Below are positions 24,456 to 36,595 of a stretch of DNA of 64,000 bases, in pieces. The stretch spans positions 16,091,427-16,155,426 of the forward strand of contig OX442417.1 in assembly GCA_949361645.1 (NCBI GenBank), read 5' to 3'. The position numbers were made by a program, and so were the translations under genes. Under the pieces are notes generated by a model, which was not told the DNA's origin, did no database searches, and saw nothing but the letters and a program-made list of their open reading frames with translations. Source of the DNA: Spongilla lacustris. Taxonomy: Eukaryota > Porifera > Demospongiae > Spongillida > Spongillidae. The stretch's first letter is position 1. Every line of letters begins with the position of its first letter.

Positions 24456-24523
24456 ATTTGTAGTTTTGAACAAACTCATTGTGATCTCACAATGAGATTG
24501 TTCAAAGCATAAAAACTACAAAT
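24456..24523. repeat. Hairpin 1 in the leader intron, copy A
   Basis: atttgtagttttgaacaaactcattgtga and tcacaatgagattgttcaaa...aactacaaat form a long, slightly bulged stem with a 2-nt centre. Copy B has it at 40819-40889. Confidence 0.8.
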
Positions 24524-24542
24524 ATAAATATAAAGCAATCCT

Positions 24543-24645
24543 GCCATTGAAGGGTTCCAACCACCCAAAGCAATCCATTAAACATATGAAAAGGCAGTAA
24601 GGACACTTAATGGATTGCTTTGGCTGGTCGGAACCCTTCAATGGC
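24543..24645. ncRNA. 103-nt hairpin, possible small-RNA precursor, copy A
   Basis: Arms of 39 nt (24543-24581 and 24607-24645) pair at 37 of 39 positions around a 25-nt loop. The left arm begins gccattgaagggttccaacc. All 103 nt are identical in copy B (40912-41014), while the sequence around them has substitutions and indels. Size and shape would suit a small-RNA precursor, but a foldback transposon is equally possible. Copy C has lost it. Confidence 0.35.
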
Positions 24646-25004
24646 ATAAGTCTTCATTGGTGCAATGTTGACTACAAATTCTGGCACTCTGATCTAAAGG
24701 CAACTCACATTCAGTGCGCCAAAGCTTAAAATCAGCCACTATGGAAACTACAAGTGCACATCATTAGAGGTTGTAATGTTGGTAGACGATGAAAGCTCAC
24801 ATCCTTTGCACACTTTTTATCTTTTTTTTTCTACAACTTTTGGTTACACATTATTTTCCACAAGTGACATAATATAACAGGTGACGTTAATGATTGGAAT
24901 TCATAAATAAACTTCACCGCATTGAGTGTTTAAAATAAAATAAATAAATACATTCTAGCTTTACTTATCCTTGCCTCATATTTCTTTCTCTATAGAATAC
25001 ATAA

Positions 25005-25938
25005 ATGTTTCGTTTTGAAACATGTCCAAACGTACCTGATGAAGGTGGTCGAGGGTGGGGTGTTCCTGGTCTACTGGAGGTTGAGGGTAGGGTTGTGTGG
25101 GGTGGAGAAGGAAGTGGTGTGTACAGGTTAGAGGAGAAGGATGAGTGGAAGAAATGGACTGGTGGTGTTGTGGATGGGGCCACAGTAGGTGTATGTGAAG
25201 GAAGGTTGGTGGCTGTGGGAGGTTATAAGAATGGTGTGCTTAGTAAGAAGGTGATGGTGTGGGGAGGAGGGAAGTGGTCCCTCATGTCAGACATGTTGGT
25301 AGGGTGTAGGAGGTCCTGTGTAGTTAGTGTTGGTGGAGGTGGTCTGGTGGTGATGGGAGGGAGAGGTGATGGGACCAATCTCTTGTCTGCTGTTCAAGTG
25401 TTTAATGGCAAGACACAGACCTGGCACTATGGACCATCACTACCTAAGCCATGTAGGGACATGTCAGCAGTGGTCCATGGAGACCTGGTCTTCTTGATGG
25501 GAGGCTGGGGCATGGCCACAGCTGTGTGGTGTGCCAACATCAATGACCTGGTGAGCCACTGAGCATTGTGTAGCATCTCTGTCCCTTTGTTTAACGTGTG
25601 TGTAGCTGACCCGTGGGACACACACACCACGCACCTAGCGCGTGGACGCTTCCTGCAACACATGCACGCTCAGCGTGGTCCTACACACACCACACACACA
25701 GTGTGGACGCTCGCTGTAGTAGCTCTATTGGTGGAGACGCACACACGCACAAGCGTCTCCATCGTGTGCACATCATGCACGCTGATGTTAGAGCTGTGTA
25801 GTTGATGTGTGGTGTGTGCTTCACACATGGGCACACACACCAATGATGTCCAAACGTGCACACTATGTACCCAGTGGTGCACACATCCACATGACTGCTT
25901 GTACATCACTCATCTTTAATGTGCATCCTCACACATAT

Positions 25939-26013
<75 letters not shown>

Positions 26014-29000
26014 CTGATCGCTGTACAGTCACAACAAGACACACAGCAATCTACCTGGAGAGAGCTACCAGATGTACCATACTGTTTCTCAGCTGTATGT
26101 GTGGTTGATGGTGTGCTCCTTGCCATTGGAGGACAAGAGGAGTATAATGATGATGATAATGGACCAAAGGATACCTCTGCCATCTATGCCCTCCACCCTG
26201 TTGATCAGAAGTGGCAGCATGTTGGAGACATGCCATTTGAGTGTTCCTATGTAGACACTCTACTGCGGTCAGGAGGAAGGCTGTTGGTGGTTGATGGGAT
26301 CAGTAAGAGGGTCTTGAGGGTCACTGTGGAAGGTAAGCCATGCAAGTGTTATGGTCAGTACTACTAACCAGACTATTTTTAGGTCTGGCTATGGTCTTCC
26401 CTAGTCCTTTGAACACAGTGAAGACAGATAGTTCAGTGAAGACAGATGGTCCTTTGCAAACAGATGACAGGTGTGTGAGCTCTATTTATGGGGATGTTGA
26501 GTGAAGTTGTGTGATTACATCACCTTTTCAAATCCCCCTGAGTTAAGAGTACATATCCGATGAGGTTCCCTAATTTTATGTAGAGTTACTTGACCATAGT
26601 GATGCGTACATGTGTAAATTCTAACCATATTCTACGAGGTACCCCACAGTAGGAATAATACTGATAGGACCAAGGGATATCTAGCTTGCTGTAGTACTGC
26701 CATGAGCTATACACCACCTTGTTGTGTACGTATGAGATAATTCAAGCATCCAAGTAGAGTGGAGCATCCTTAATTCAGTATACTGTGGGGATGGTGGCTA
26801 TGGCTAGCCACCTTTTACACATCTGATTTGATACCTTCATTCAGGAGGCTCTATGAGGAGGCCATGACCAAGGGACATGTGGAAACTTCAGTGACCAAGT
26901 GTCTCATCCTTGGAGCTGCTGGTGTTGGCAAGACTCACCTCAAACACCTCCTTCTCAAGAAGGACCATCCAAAGCAACGTGTCAGTACAGGACTGGCTGA
27001 CAACCCTGTTAGAGCTATCTCCTTCACACTGGCTGGTGTGGGTGAACAAGAGGTGGATGACTGGTTTGTGGTTGAAGATGACCAGGCACTGATGAGTGTT
27101 ATTGGAGGAACCATCAAAGGTGGTGTATCCATGGCACCATCATTGGCTGATGTGGTGAGCACTCTCCCAAAGATGGCCATAGACCCTTCCAATGTAACCA
27201 GTGATGGAGCTGTTGGTCCCACCCCTGCTGGTGTGAACATCAACAAGGACACCACCCAGCCTAAACAGAGCAGGACTGCACATATAGAGGATGAGCTGGT
27301 TCGTCACATCAACCAATCCTCAGGTAAGAGCAGCAGGCCTTGTTATTTGCTTGTATTAACCCCAAATCTCCCTTTGTAGACAACAGGAAGTTGTTAGGTG
27401 TGAAGTGGATCCAGTTCATTGACAGTGGTGGTCAGCTGCAATACCATAACATCCTTCCATTGTTCATTCAAGATCCCATGGTAACAATATTTGTACTGAA
27501 GCTGTCAGAAGATCTATCACATCACCCCACCATTGAGTACTATGGAGCAGATGGCAAGCCAGTTGGTAAACCATATCGATCATCTCTCTCTCATAAACAG
27601 ATCCTTCAACACTGTCTTGGGGCAATTCGCTCACAGGATGCTCATCCTCTGATCATCGTTGTGGGAACACATCGAGATACCAAAGATAGCAGTGCAGAAA
27701 CCATCCAAGGGAAAAACCAACAACTCAAGGCATTACTGGAATCTACCCAAGTTAAAGTCCTGTATTGTGGAGAAGGAATGAAAGAGCTGATATTTTCAGT
27801 GAATGGCCTTTCCCCTGAAGATGTGGACAGACATGTTGCTGAGATTCTTAGGAAGCAAATCGTATCAGAGTCACCCCAGCAGCTAGTAAAAATGCCTATA
27901 GCATGGTTTGGGCTTGAGGTTGATCTCCGAAGGTCTTCCCATGATGGTGTCTTAAGTCTTGTAGAATGTCAGGCGTCTGCTAAAAGGTTTCACATTGAAG
28001 GAGATGCATTCTCTGCTGCTTTGCACCATCTTGTGAAACACAATGTGTTCTTATATTACCCAGAGGTTCTTCCCCAGACAGTGTTCTGTGACCCCCAGGT
28101 AGTCCTCACCAAGGTGACTGAACTAGTGCAGTACCACCACAAGCTGAGGGATAATCGTGATGGGGGTGTGGCAGTTAGAGGTGACCTGGTCATGTTCAGA
28201 GACCAAGGCCTGTTGTCAGTGGAGCTACTGAGGAAGTTTCCAAAGCACTACAAAGATGGTCTGTTCAGTCCACAAGATCTAGTGAAGTTGCTGGTGAGTC
28301 GTGGTGCCATAGCTATGATCAGAGATGGTGAGTACTTGATGCCTGCTCTGCTGCCCCACCTGGACTCCACCCAAGTGTCTGAGTATTTTGCAAGAGGTGC
28401 CTCCCTGATGATTAGGTTCCCCCATGGCTATATTCCTAGTGGTCTATTTTGCTGTTTTGTGGCCCTTCTACTTTCATCTTCTTGGAAGGTCTGCATGAAT
28501 AGGGGCAAGCCGTTGTGTCTGTATCACAACTGCATCAAATTAATACATAAGGAGTCCTCAGAAATTGCGACCCTTGTTGACATGTTTTCCTATATAGAAG
28601 TGCATGTTGATGAGGCTTCAAGTGAGGTGTGTAGGAAGATAAGAGGTCTTGTCCACAGTGGTATCAAGAGTGCCTGTCGTGTGCTCAAGTACCATAATGT
28701 CCAGTTAGAAGATGCCTTCATGTGTGCAGGAGCCCATTGTACCTCAGACCCTCCACATGTAGCTGTAGTGGTATCCAGAGGAGCAGTGTACAAGTGGAGG
28801 TGTACCATTTTAGAAGACCAGAATGGAGACCTGAGTGAGGACCAGCTGATGTGGTTGGGTGGAAAAGTTTTGACAGGTGGGTGATGTGTGTGGTAGTACC
28901 ATTTGACTAACATCTATTCAAATACTAATGTGTTTGCAATCTTCTTAATAATAAGTAGTTTCATTTGAAGGAGGAATGGTAGGAGGTGAGGTAGATAGTG

Positions 29001-29691
29001 AGGGAGGAAGGAAGTAGGAGTGGATCAAGGGATTTCATACATATACCACCACTGGGGAACATGTTACTAGGTATTAAGTAGTAGTGGAGGGATGGGATAC
29101 ATATACCACCACTGGGGAACATGTTACTAGGTATTAAGTAGTAGCGGAGGTATGGGATACATATACCACCACTGGGGAACATGTTACTAGGTATTAAGTA
29201 GTAGTGGAGGGATGGGATACATATACCACCACTGGGGAACATGTTACTAGGTATTAAGTAGCAGTGGAGGGATGGGATACATATACCACCACTGGGGAGC
29301 ATGTTACTAGGTATTAAGTAGTAGTGGAGGGATGGGATACATATACCACCACTGGGGAACATGCAGACCCTCCAGACCAATATGAATTGTCTTTTTTCCA
29401 GGAGACGTCTTTGTACAATACTATGCAAAGCTAAAGGATGCTGTCCACCCTGATGACATAGCTGCAAAACTGTTTGCCAAAAGTGTGATAACAGAGAATG
29501 AGAAAGCTGAGGTGGACCATGTGATGTACACTGTCCCTGTCAGGATGGGCAAACTCCTCACTGCTGTGCAGAGAGCCATACATGTGAAGATTGAATACTT
29601 CCACATCTTTCTGGAAGTATTGGATGCAATTCCTAAATATAAAGACTTGGTGGAAAGAATGAAAGCTTCTATGGAAGGTGTTCATGAGTGA
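25005..29691 (+). CDS. Kelch-Roc GTPase-COR-CARD protein, intact copy A
   Basis: Six coding exons: 25005-25550, 26029-26332, 26383-26470, 26845-27323, 27380-28876, 29402-29691; all splice sites are GT-AG and all phases agree, giving 1067 aa. Residues about 1-285 are a kelch-type beta-propeller (repeated GG...W motifs, e.g. GGYKNGVLSKKVMVWGGGKW). Residues about 313-600 are a Roc-like GTPase: Walker A GAAGVGKT (336-343), DSGGQ (487-491), GTHRD (568-572), with an unusually long insert of about 140 residues between the first two motifs. About 615-970 is COR-like (begins MPIAWFGLEVDL, contains LFSPQDLVKLLVSRGAIAMI and LMPALLP). Residues 972-1060 are a CARD-like death fold. Family knowledge suggests a cytosolic nucleotide-regulated signalling protein that recruits CARD partners; this function is inferred. 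An in-frame TAA just before the ATG fixes the start. Copy B is frameshifted and copy C truncated, so this is the only intact version here. Confidence 0.88.
25930..26010. repeat. (CA)n microsatellite in kelch gene intron
   Basis: Pure CA run between coding exons 1 and 2; much shorter in copy B (42350-42381) and absent in copy C. Confidence 0.95.
29030..29370. repeat. 60-bp minisatellite in the last intron, copy A only
   Basis: Five to six near-perfect direct copies of a 60-bp unit (contains gggatacatataccaccact and ggggaacatgttactaggta). Copy B has a single unit at the same place (45375-45408), so the array expanded after duplication, or contracted in B. Confidence 0.95.
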
Positions 29692-29863
29692 GGTGAAGGC
29701 TGAGGGTGCAAGATTATCATATTAGGAGGACTTGACTCCTTCAGTCAAGTGGGCCCAACATCATCAAACCTTTATAGTGGAGTGTAGATGTGTTTATAGT
29801 GGTTAGCTGCTGTTGTGTGACATTTTGCTGCAGATTTTGTGACAGCCATGAACTCCTTTAAAC

Positions 29864-29869
29864 ATTAAA
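29864..29869 (+). terminator. Polyadenylation signal ATTAAA, copy A
   Basis: About 175 nt after the CARD stop codon; the same signal occurs in copy B at 45906-45911. Confidence 0.4.
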
Positions 29870-30722
29870 GACCTATCACTATAAGCTTGGTAGTAAGGTA
29901 CTAAGGGGGAGAGGTGACCTTATGCTACCCCTCTCTGCACCTCCTCCCTCTAACACTAGCACCTGCATACCTTCTAGGGGTGTGGAGAATGGCGGGCATT
30001 ATGTTACAATACAAGATGGTGCATCTACACAACATGTAACATTGATCTCAAATAGTTAATGAAGTATTATTAATCCATGCTCCTATGTATCAGAACGAAT
30101 TTTTTCTTATAGGAATTTGCATATACATGCATGTATGACATACAGAAATACATGTATAATTAGACTCAATTTATACTAAAATAAAATACATGAAACCATG
30201 AGACCTCTGATCTCATAACCTTTGACAAACGAGAGATACACTACTATGTATATCAGTTAAGCCTTGCAGTTTAGAATGTAATGAAATAAACATTGTTCCC
30301 TATATATCGTTAAAGGCCCAAATGATCTATTCAAGATTAAGATTATCACGATACTGATTTATGTAAATGTACTTGACGCTAGCTACCACACGGCTGTAAC
30401 AAGCCATACTGCACTGAATCTTCAGGGTGCAACTGTTGCTAAAGAATTAAAAGTATCGAGGCATCATTTCTAGCCAAGTCAGCAAGCAAGAGGTGCACAT
30501 TATCACACTGAGAAAAGGGTGTCAAATCAATTCTTGATTTGTCACTTACATTGTTTACATACCTGGTACAAAATGGTAACATCCTGTATCAGAATGTAGG
30601 AGACAAATCTATAGACCTTCTGCAACACCTGACACATCATGTGTGTGTTGCTATTTATGCATAGGAGACAAAGTTGCTAGAAATATGTGCCACTATCTGG
30701 ATTGGTGGTACTGAAGGAAATC

Positions 30723-31025
30723 CCATCAGAGGAACACTTCCTCCCTCAGAGGAGCACTTCCTCCATCAGAGGAACACTTCCTCCATCAAAGGAGCACTTC
30801 CTTCATCAGAGGAACACTTTCTTCATCAGAGAAACACTTCCTCCCTAATAGGAACACTTCCTCCATCAGAGGAACACTTCCTCCATCAGAGGAACACTTC
30901 CTCCATCAGAGGAACACTTCCTCCATCAGAGGAACACTTCCTCCATCAGAGGAACACTTCCTCCATCAGAGGAACACTTCCTCCATCAGAGGAACACTTC
31001 CTCCATCAGAGGAGCACTTCCTTTC
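30723..31025. repeat. 20-bp minisatellite, about 15 copies (copy A)
   Basis: Unit aggaacacttcctccatcag. Copy B (46815-47000) has about 9. The open frame through it is a by-product of the repeat. Confidence 0.95.
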
Positions 31026-31527
31026 TCTGCAGCCCTTTGTCATAGTGTTCACCCTATATATATATCTACTAGTACTGTGCAAGCAAATACTGCATGTGCA
31101 TATGTGTGTGTTTGAATTCCCCTGGGTACCCAGAGCAGTATGTGATATACTTGTACATATAGCCAGTGAATCGAAAGCCTTGTGGAGTCACCATTCCATT
31201 CCAGGCAGAATGGGAAGCCAATCAAATATCCAATGAGGGCAACGATAACTATATTTATCAGTTTTGTTTTCTTTTAATAACTGCAAACATGTCAACAGAA
31301 CAACAGTGTACCACACGTACAGTTTGGGTCTGGGTCATACCACTCTGCCTATAATGTTTGAATGGAGGGTCTGAAGCTGCTGGGCCCATTTGTCCATAGC
31401 CTGGTACCTGCAGTGGATATAGAAGCTCATACAACCTTCTCTTTAGGATCATAACACAATATACACCAAACATTTGAACAGCTACATGGGAGGACATAAG
31501 ATACCAAAGCTTGCATCACTGCACGCA

Positions 31528-31660
31528 CCTGGCCCCTCCCCCTGATCACATGCCTTACTTGGCCCCTCCCCCTGATCACATGACTCACCTGGCCCCTCCC
31601 ACTGATCACATGACTCACCCGGCCCCTCCCCCTGATCACATGACTTACCTGGCCCCTCCC
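31528..31660. repeat. 30-bp repeats carrying duplicated splice-donor sequence
   Basis: Four to five copies of ctggcccctccccctgatca + catgactca. On the minus strand each copy reads GGAGGGGCCAG|gt(a/g)ag, the same as the end of COPS2 exon 31649-31779 plus its donor, so the exon-intron boundary itself has been tandemly copied. Confidence 0.85.
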
Positions 31661-31959
31661 TGTGGCTCCTGGTCCAGTTCCATGATTTGGTTCACCTGGT
31701 CGATCCTGCCATTAATGGAGTTGTCCAGTATACAGGACACCAACAAAGCCTCCACCTCGGCTGCATCAATACCCAGCTCCTGGAGGGTGGGGGAGGGGAT
31801 CAAAGATGGCCACCAGGGGGAGGCAGAGGGATTACCTGGGAGACGAAGGATATCCTCACACGTGTGTAAGGTCTGATCAGCTTGATGAGGACTTGTGTCC
31901 TTATTTTCCTGAGGAGCTCCTCGATGTGCTCTCTGATGAACTAGTCCTCCATGATGGCA

Positions 31960-32140
31960 GCTCTGTGGGGGTGTGGGTGTGGTGTGGGGTATGTGGTGTG
32001 GGGGTGTGGGGTGTGGTGTGGTGGTGTGGGTGTGGTGTGGGGTATGTGGTGTGGGGGTGTGGGGTGTGGTGTGGTGTGTGTGTTATGTAATGATGTGTGT
32101 GGTATATGTGTGCACGTATGTGGTGTGTGTGGGTGGGTAT
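31960..32140. repeat. GT/GGTGTG-rich minisatellite in a COPS2 intron
   Basis: Two copies of a 66-bp block (gtgtggggtatgtggtgtgg...) followed by GT-rich sequence. Confidence 0.85.
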
Positions 32141-32712
32141 GGTTTATATTATCACACATCTTACCCCCACAGCCTCCCTACACCCTCTCCATACGCACCT
32201 GTGGGCACTCAGAATCTTCTCAAACTCCACGATGTCATCATTTTGATAAGCACTGATCAGACTGGTCATAGCCTTGATCTCGGGGTTGTTCTTATAAGGT
32301 TTGGCCTGGGGAGGAGAGGGCACGTAGGAACAATATGGGGGAGGAGCTGTTGGTGAGAGGGAATTATCCGGGCTAACCTCTTGAAAATCAAAAGGGTTAA
32401 CGCTGGATTTTGTCAGCATGTTAGCCAAGACCAGGTACTTGAGGCATACCAGTCGTCTGCATAAAGGCATAGAACATGTGAGGCATTGTGGTACCAACAA
32501 CCCCCTCCTTATGTACATGTAGGACAGCCATCTTCTCATATGAGATACACTTAGTCACCTGACACAAGTGCCATGGTCACCTGACATGACTGCCAAGTCA
32601 TCAGACATGGGTACAGGTGATGGGTGTTCACCTTAAATTTATTTTGCCAAACTTCTAGTGGTGTTTGTATGCCAAACGTTCCCCTTGTAGCTATAGCATA
32701 GTGCATAACACA

Positions 32713-32989
<277 letters not shown>

Positions 32990-34195
32990 TCAATGGATGA
33001 ATACCATCCCTCCACACCACACCCACCTAGGTCCCGCCAACAGCCTACTTCTGATCACCCCCATGATAAGAGGGTGTGGTATGGCAGACTTGATGTGAAG
33101 GGACTGTTCAGAGAGAGCCTACAATGGGTACAGTAGCCATGGTAACAGCACTTCATACCAATAGACTACAGTAGCCATGGTAACCGGACTCATACCAATG
33201 GGGTACAGTAGCCATGGTAACAGCACCTCGTACCGATGGGGTACCATGTTTTGCATCACTGCATGCTTAGCTGTGATCACACAACCTTGATACAATGTAT
33301 ATGTGCTAGCAATCGAAAACTGTGCATCTCAACGATTTCAATAAGCATTACTAAGTGATTTGCCATTTGGTTAATATTGTTTCAGCTGCATGTTGCCACC
33401 TAATACTAAGTAATGGTGTGGGGTGGAGGTAAGGGTGGAATGGTGTGGGATGGAGGTAATTTAATTGAGTAAAACGTAAGTAAACAAGACATTTATAACA
33501 TTCATACTGTTACACATTAGTACAGACCACCAACCTCAACATCATCCAACTATAGAAATGTTCATTCAGTACAACAAATAATTATTGTGTGTGTGTGTGT
33601 GTGTATGTTTTGTGTGTGTATGTGTGTGTGTATAGTATGAGTGTTTTGTGTGTGTATGTGTGTGTGTATAGTATGAGTGTTTTGTGTGTGTATGTGTGTG
33701 TGTATAGTATGAGTGTTTTGTGTGTGTATGTGTGTGTGTGTGTATAGTATGAGTGTTTTGTGTGTGTGTATTGTGTGGTATAGTGTGTGTGTGTGTGTGT
33801 GTGTGTGTGGTGAGGGTATAGTATGAGTGTATTGTGTATGTATTGTGTGTGTGTATGTGTGTGCGTGTATTGTGTGTGTATTGTGTGTATGTGTATGTGT
33901 GTGTATTGTGTGTGTATTGTGTGTGTGTATGTGTGTGTGTGGTGAGTGTATTGTGTGTGTATTGTGTGTGTGCGTGTATTGTATGTGTATTGTGTGTGTA
34001 TGTGTGTGTGTGTCTGTGTGTGTGAGTAACAACAAATACACTGCTCTGGGAGTTATGGACACATCTATGCCTACTGACACGCCCACAGGAAGTGGTGGAC
34101 ACACCCACTCACCTTAGTGTTAGTTTTGAACCACAACCAGTCATTTTTGGCATCAAGTGTAGTCTCATAGAACCACTGCAGAAGGTCAGTCTGCA

Positions 34196-34352
34196 AAGGT
34201 GTGCATTAAAAGGAGACAAAGGTGTGCATTAAAAGGAGACAAAGGTGTGCATTAAAAGGAGACAAAGGTGTGCATTAAAAGGAGACAAAGGTGTGCATTA
34301 AAAGGAGACAAAGGTGTGCATTAAAAGGAGACAAAGGTGTGCATTAAAAGGA
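34196..34352. repeat. 23-bp minisatellite, about 7 copies (copy B)
   Basis: Unit gtgtgcattaaaaggagacaaag; copy A has under two units at 22888-22931. Confidence 0.95.
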
Positions 34353-34927
34353 GACAAGATACCCTGATGTATGTATATGTAAGAGAGGGTATCACGACAG
34401 TCCATGGATTAAGATGGTGATGCTGAAAATTTTATGGCATGTGTAGGGTGATGTGGAGGGTGTGGGGTTAGGGTTCAGTGGTGTGTTAGATGAGGGTTCA
34501 GTGGTGTGTGGTCAGTGGTGTGTTGGGTGAGGGTTCAGTGATGTTGTGATGCATTCAGCTTTTGATAGTGCAGGATGATATGGCATAATGGTTGTGATAT
34601 ACTAGTACTGTCATAGATCTTGAATAAGTGGGTCATGATGTTATAATGTCATATTCAAGATGTACATTTTACATTTTAAACAAGAAACTACCTACTGATA
34701 TATTAGAGAATTGAATGGTTGATTATTCAGTAACTACATTATCAAACAATTGTTCATGATTTTATTTATTTATTATTTATTTTAAAAACAAAATGAACGG
34801 AAAGTATCTATGATTTAATGAGGAATAACATGTAGGAGTGGTGGCATGTGGTCATTGGTTATGGCTGTTGTGTAAACTTTTCTCATTCCCCCACACGTAC
34901 ACCGGCGGCCCTCAGGATAGCAGACAT

Positions 34928-34939
34928 TGCGCATGCGCA
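34928..34939 (+). promoter_or_regulatory. NRF-1-type site, copy B
   Basis: Same 12-mer as at 23453, but now separated from its leader exon (ending 39876) by the inserted element. Confidence 0.55.
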
Positions 34940-35259
34940 GTTTAGAAAGGAAAGAGCGCCTACACAGCCAAAAAAATTCATAATGTGTCAGCAGTGATGA
35001 GAAGTGTACATAATGTCGCAGCGATGATATCATTGAGTAACAGCGATATTTCTAAATGGACATACTGTGTCAGATGTTTTTTGTACATGATGTCACATTG
35101 TTCCACGTCATCGATGATGGGTAATGTATCCAGGCGATGTAGCATCGTTGACATCAGTATTGTGCGCCCACGATAGCAACAATAACTTTAATAACGAGTG
35201 CCTGTTTACGTTACGTGTGCGTCGTTACCAACACTACAAACTGAAACACAGCCACCACC

Positions 35260-35389
35260 ATGTATAACGGCAGCCCTCAAGGTCGAGTCCCGATGTACGC
35301 TAATCAATACGTGATGGCTATGCGTACCTGAGGGTAGCATCACCAAGGCCTATGCTAAGAAGAAGACCGAGATGCCCAAGGCGCCAGGA
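35260..35389 (+). CDS. 5' exon(s) of an unidentified gene, cut by the assembly gap
   Basis: ATG in good context (gccaccaccATG) reads MYNGSPQGRVPMYANQYVMA, then after a 1-nt shift EGSITKAYAKKKTEMPKAPG up to the gap. A Lys/Pro-rich segment ending PKAP just before a domain resembles the entry to the HMG box in SMARCE1/BAP57-type proteins, but the diagnostic part would lie in the gap, so no name is given. The shift may be a sequencing error or an intron edge. Confidence 0.35.
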
Positions 35390-35589
35390 NNNNNNNNNNN
35401 NNNNNNNNNNNNNNNNNNNNNNNNNNNNNNNNNNNNNNNNNNNNNNNNNNNNNNNNNNNNNNNNNNNNNNNNNNNNNNNNNNNNNNNNNNNNNNNNNNNN
35501 NNNNNNNNNNNNNNNNNNNNNNNNNNNNNNNNNNNNNNNNNNNNNNNNNNNNNNNNNNNNNNNNNNNNNNNNNNNNNNNNNNNNNNNNN
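35390..35589. other. Assembly gap (200 N)
   Basis: Unsequenced; it abuts the tetranucleotide repeat, which probably caused the assembly break. The true length is unknown. Confidence 1.
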
Positions 35590-36595
35590 CCTCCCTCCCT
35601 CCCTCCCTCCCTCCCTCCCTCCCTCCCTCCCTCCTCCCTCCCTCCCTCCCTCCCTCCCTCCCCTCCCTCCCTCCCTCCCTCCCTCCCTCCCTCCCTCCCT
35701 CCCTCCCTCCCTCCCTCCCTCCCTCCCTCCCTCCCTCCCTCCCTCCCTCCCCTCCCTCCCTCCCTCCCTCCCTCCCTCCCCTCCCTCCCTCCCTCCCTCC
35801 CTCCCTCCCTCCCTCCCTCCCTCCCTCCCTCCCCTCCCTCCCTCCCTCCCTCCCTCCCTCCCTCCCTCCCTCCCTCCCTCCCTCCCTCCCTCCCTCCTCC
35901 CCTCCCTCCCTCCCTCCCTCCCTCCCTCCCTCCCTCCCTCCCTCCCTCCCTCCCTCCCTCCCTCCCTCCCTCCCTCCCTCCTCCCTCCCTCCCTCCCTCC
36001 CTCCCTCCCTCCCTCCCTCCCTCCCTCCCTCCCTCCCTCCCTCCCTCCCTCCCTCCCTCCCTCCCTCCCTCCCTCCCTCCCTCCCTCCCTCCCTCCCTCC
36101 CTCCCTCCCCTCCCTCCCTCCCTCCCTCCCTCCCTCCCTCCCTCCCTCCCTCCCTCCCTCCCTCCCTCCCTCCCTCCCTCCTCCCTCCCTCCCTCCCTCC
36201 CTCCCTCCCTCCCTCCCTCCCTCCCTCCCTCCCTCCCTCCCCTCCCTCCCTCCCTCCCTCCCTCCCTCCCTCCCTCCCTCCCTCCCTCCCTCCCTCCTCC
36301 CTCCCTCCCTCCCTCCCTCCCTCCCTCCCTCCCTCCCTCCCTCCCTCCCTCCCTCCCTCCCTCCCTCCCTCCCTCCCTCCCTCCCTCCCTCCCTCCTCCC
36401 TCCCTCCCTCCCTCCCTCCCTCCCTCCCTCCCTCCCTCCCTCCCTCCCTCCCTCCCCTCCCTCCCTCCCTCCCTCCCTCCCTCCCTCCCTCCCTCTTTGC
36501 TCCCTCCCTCCCCCTCTCTCCCCTCTTTTTCACTCCCTCCCTCCCCCTCCCTCACTCCCTCTCTCTCTCTCTCTCTCTCCCTCACTCCCTCCTAT
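35590..36595. repeat. (CCCT)n tetranucleotide tract, about 1 kb
   Basis: Almost pure CCCT with occasional 3- or 5-base units, grading into CT-rich sequence at 36490-36590. The long PPSLPPSL and GGREGGRE open frames on both strands are artefacts of it. Confidence 0.98.

Noticed and set aside
25566..25909. Short frames in both orientations in the kelch gene intron (and 41949-42331)
   Set aside because: The intron is bounded by consistent splice sites in all copies, and the frames are not conserved with respect to indels between A and B.
30674..31045. 123-codon frame of EEHFLHQRNTSS repeats
   Set aside because: 20-bp minisatellite; copy number differs freely between duplicates A and B without regard to reading frame.
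33562..34108. 180-codon His-Thr frames
   Set aside because: CA microsatellite artefact in a COPS2 intron.
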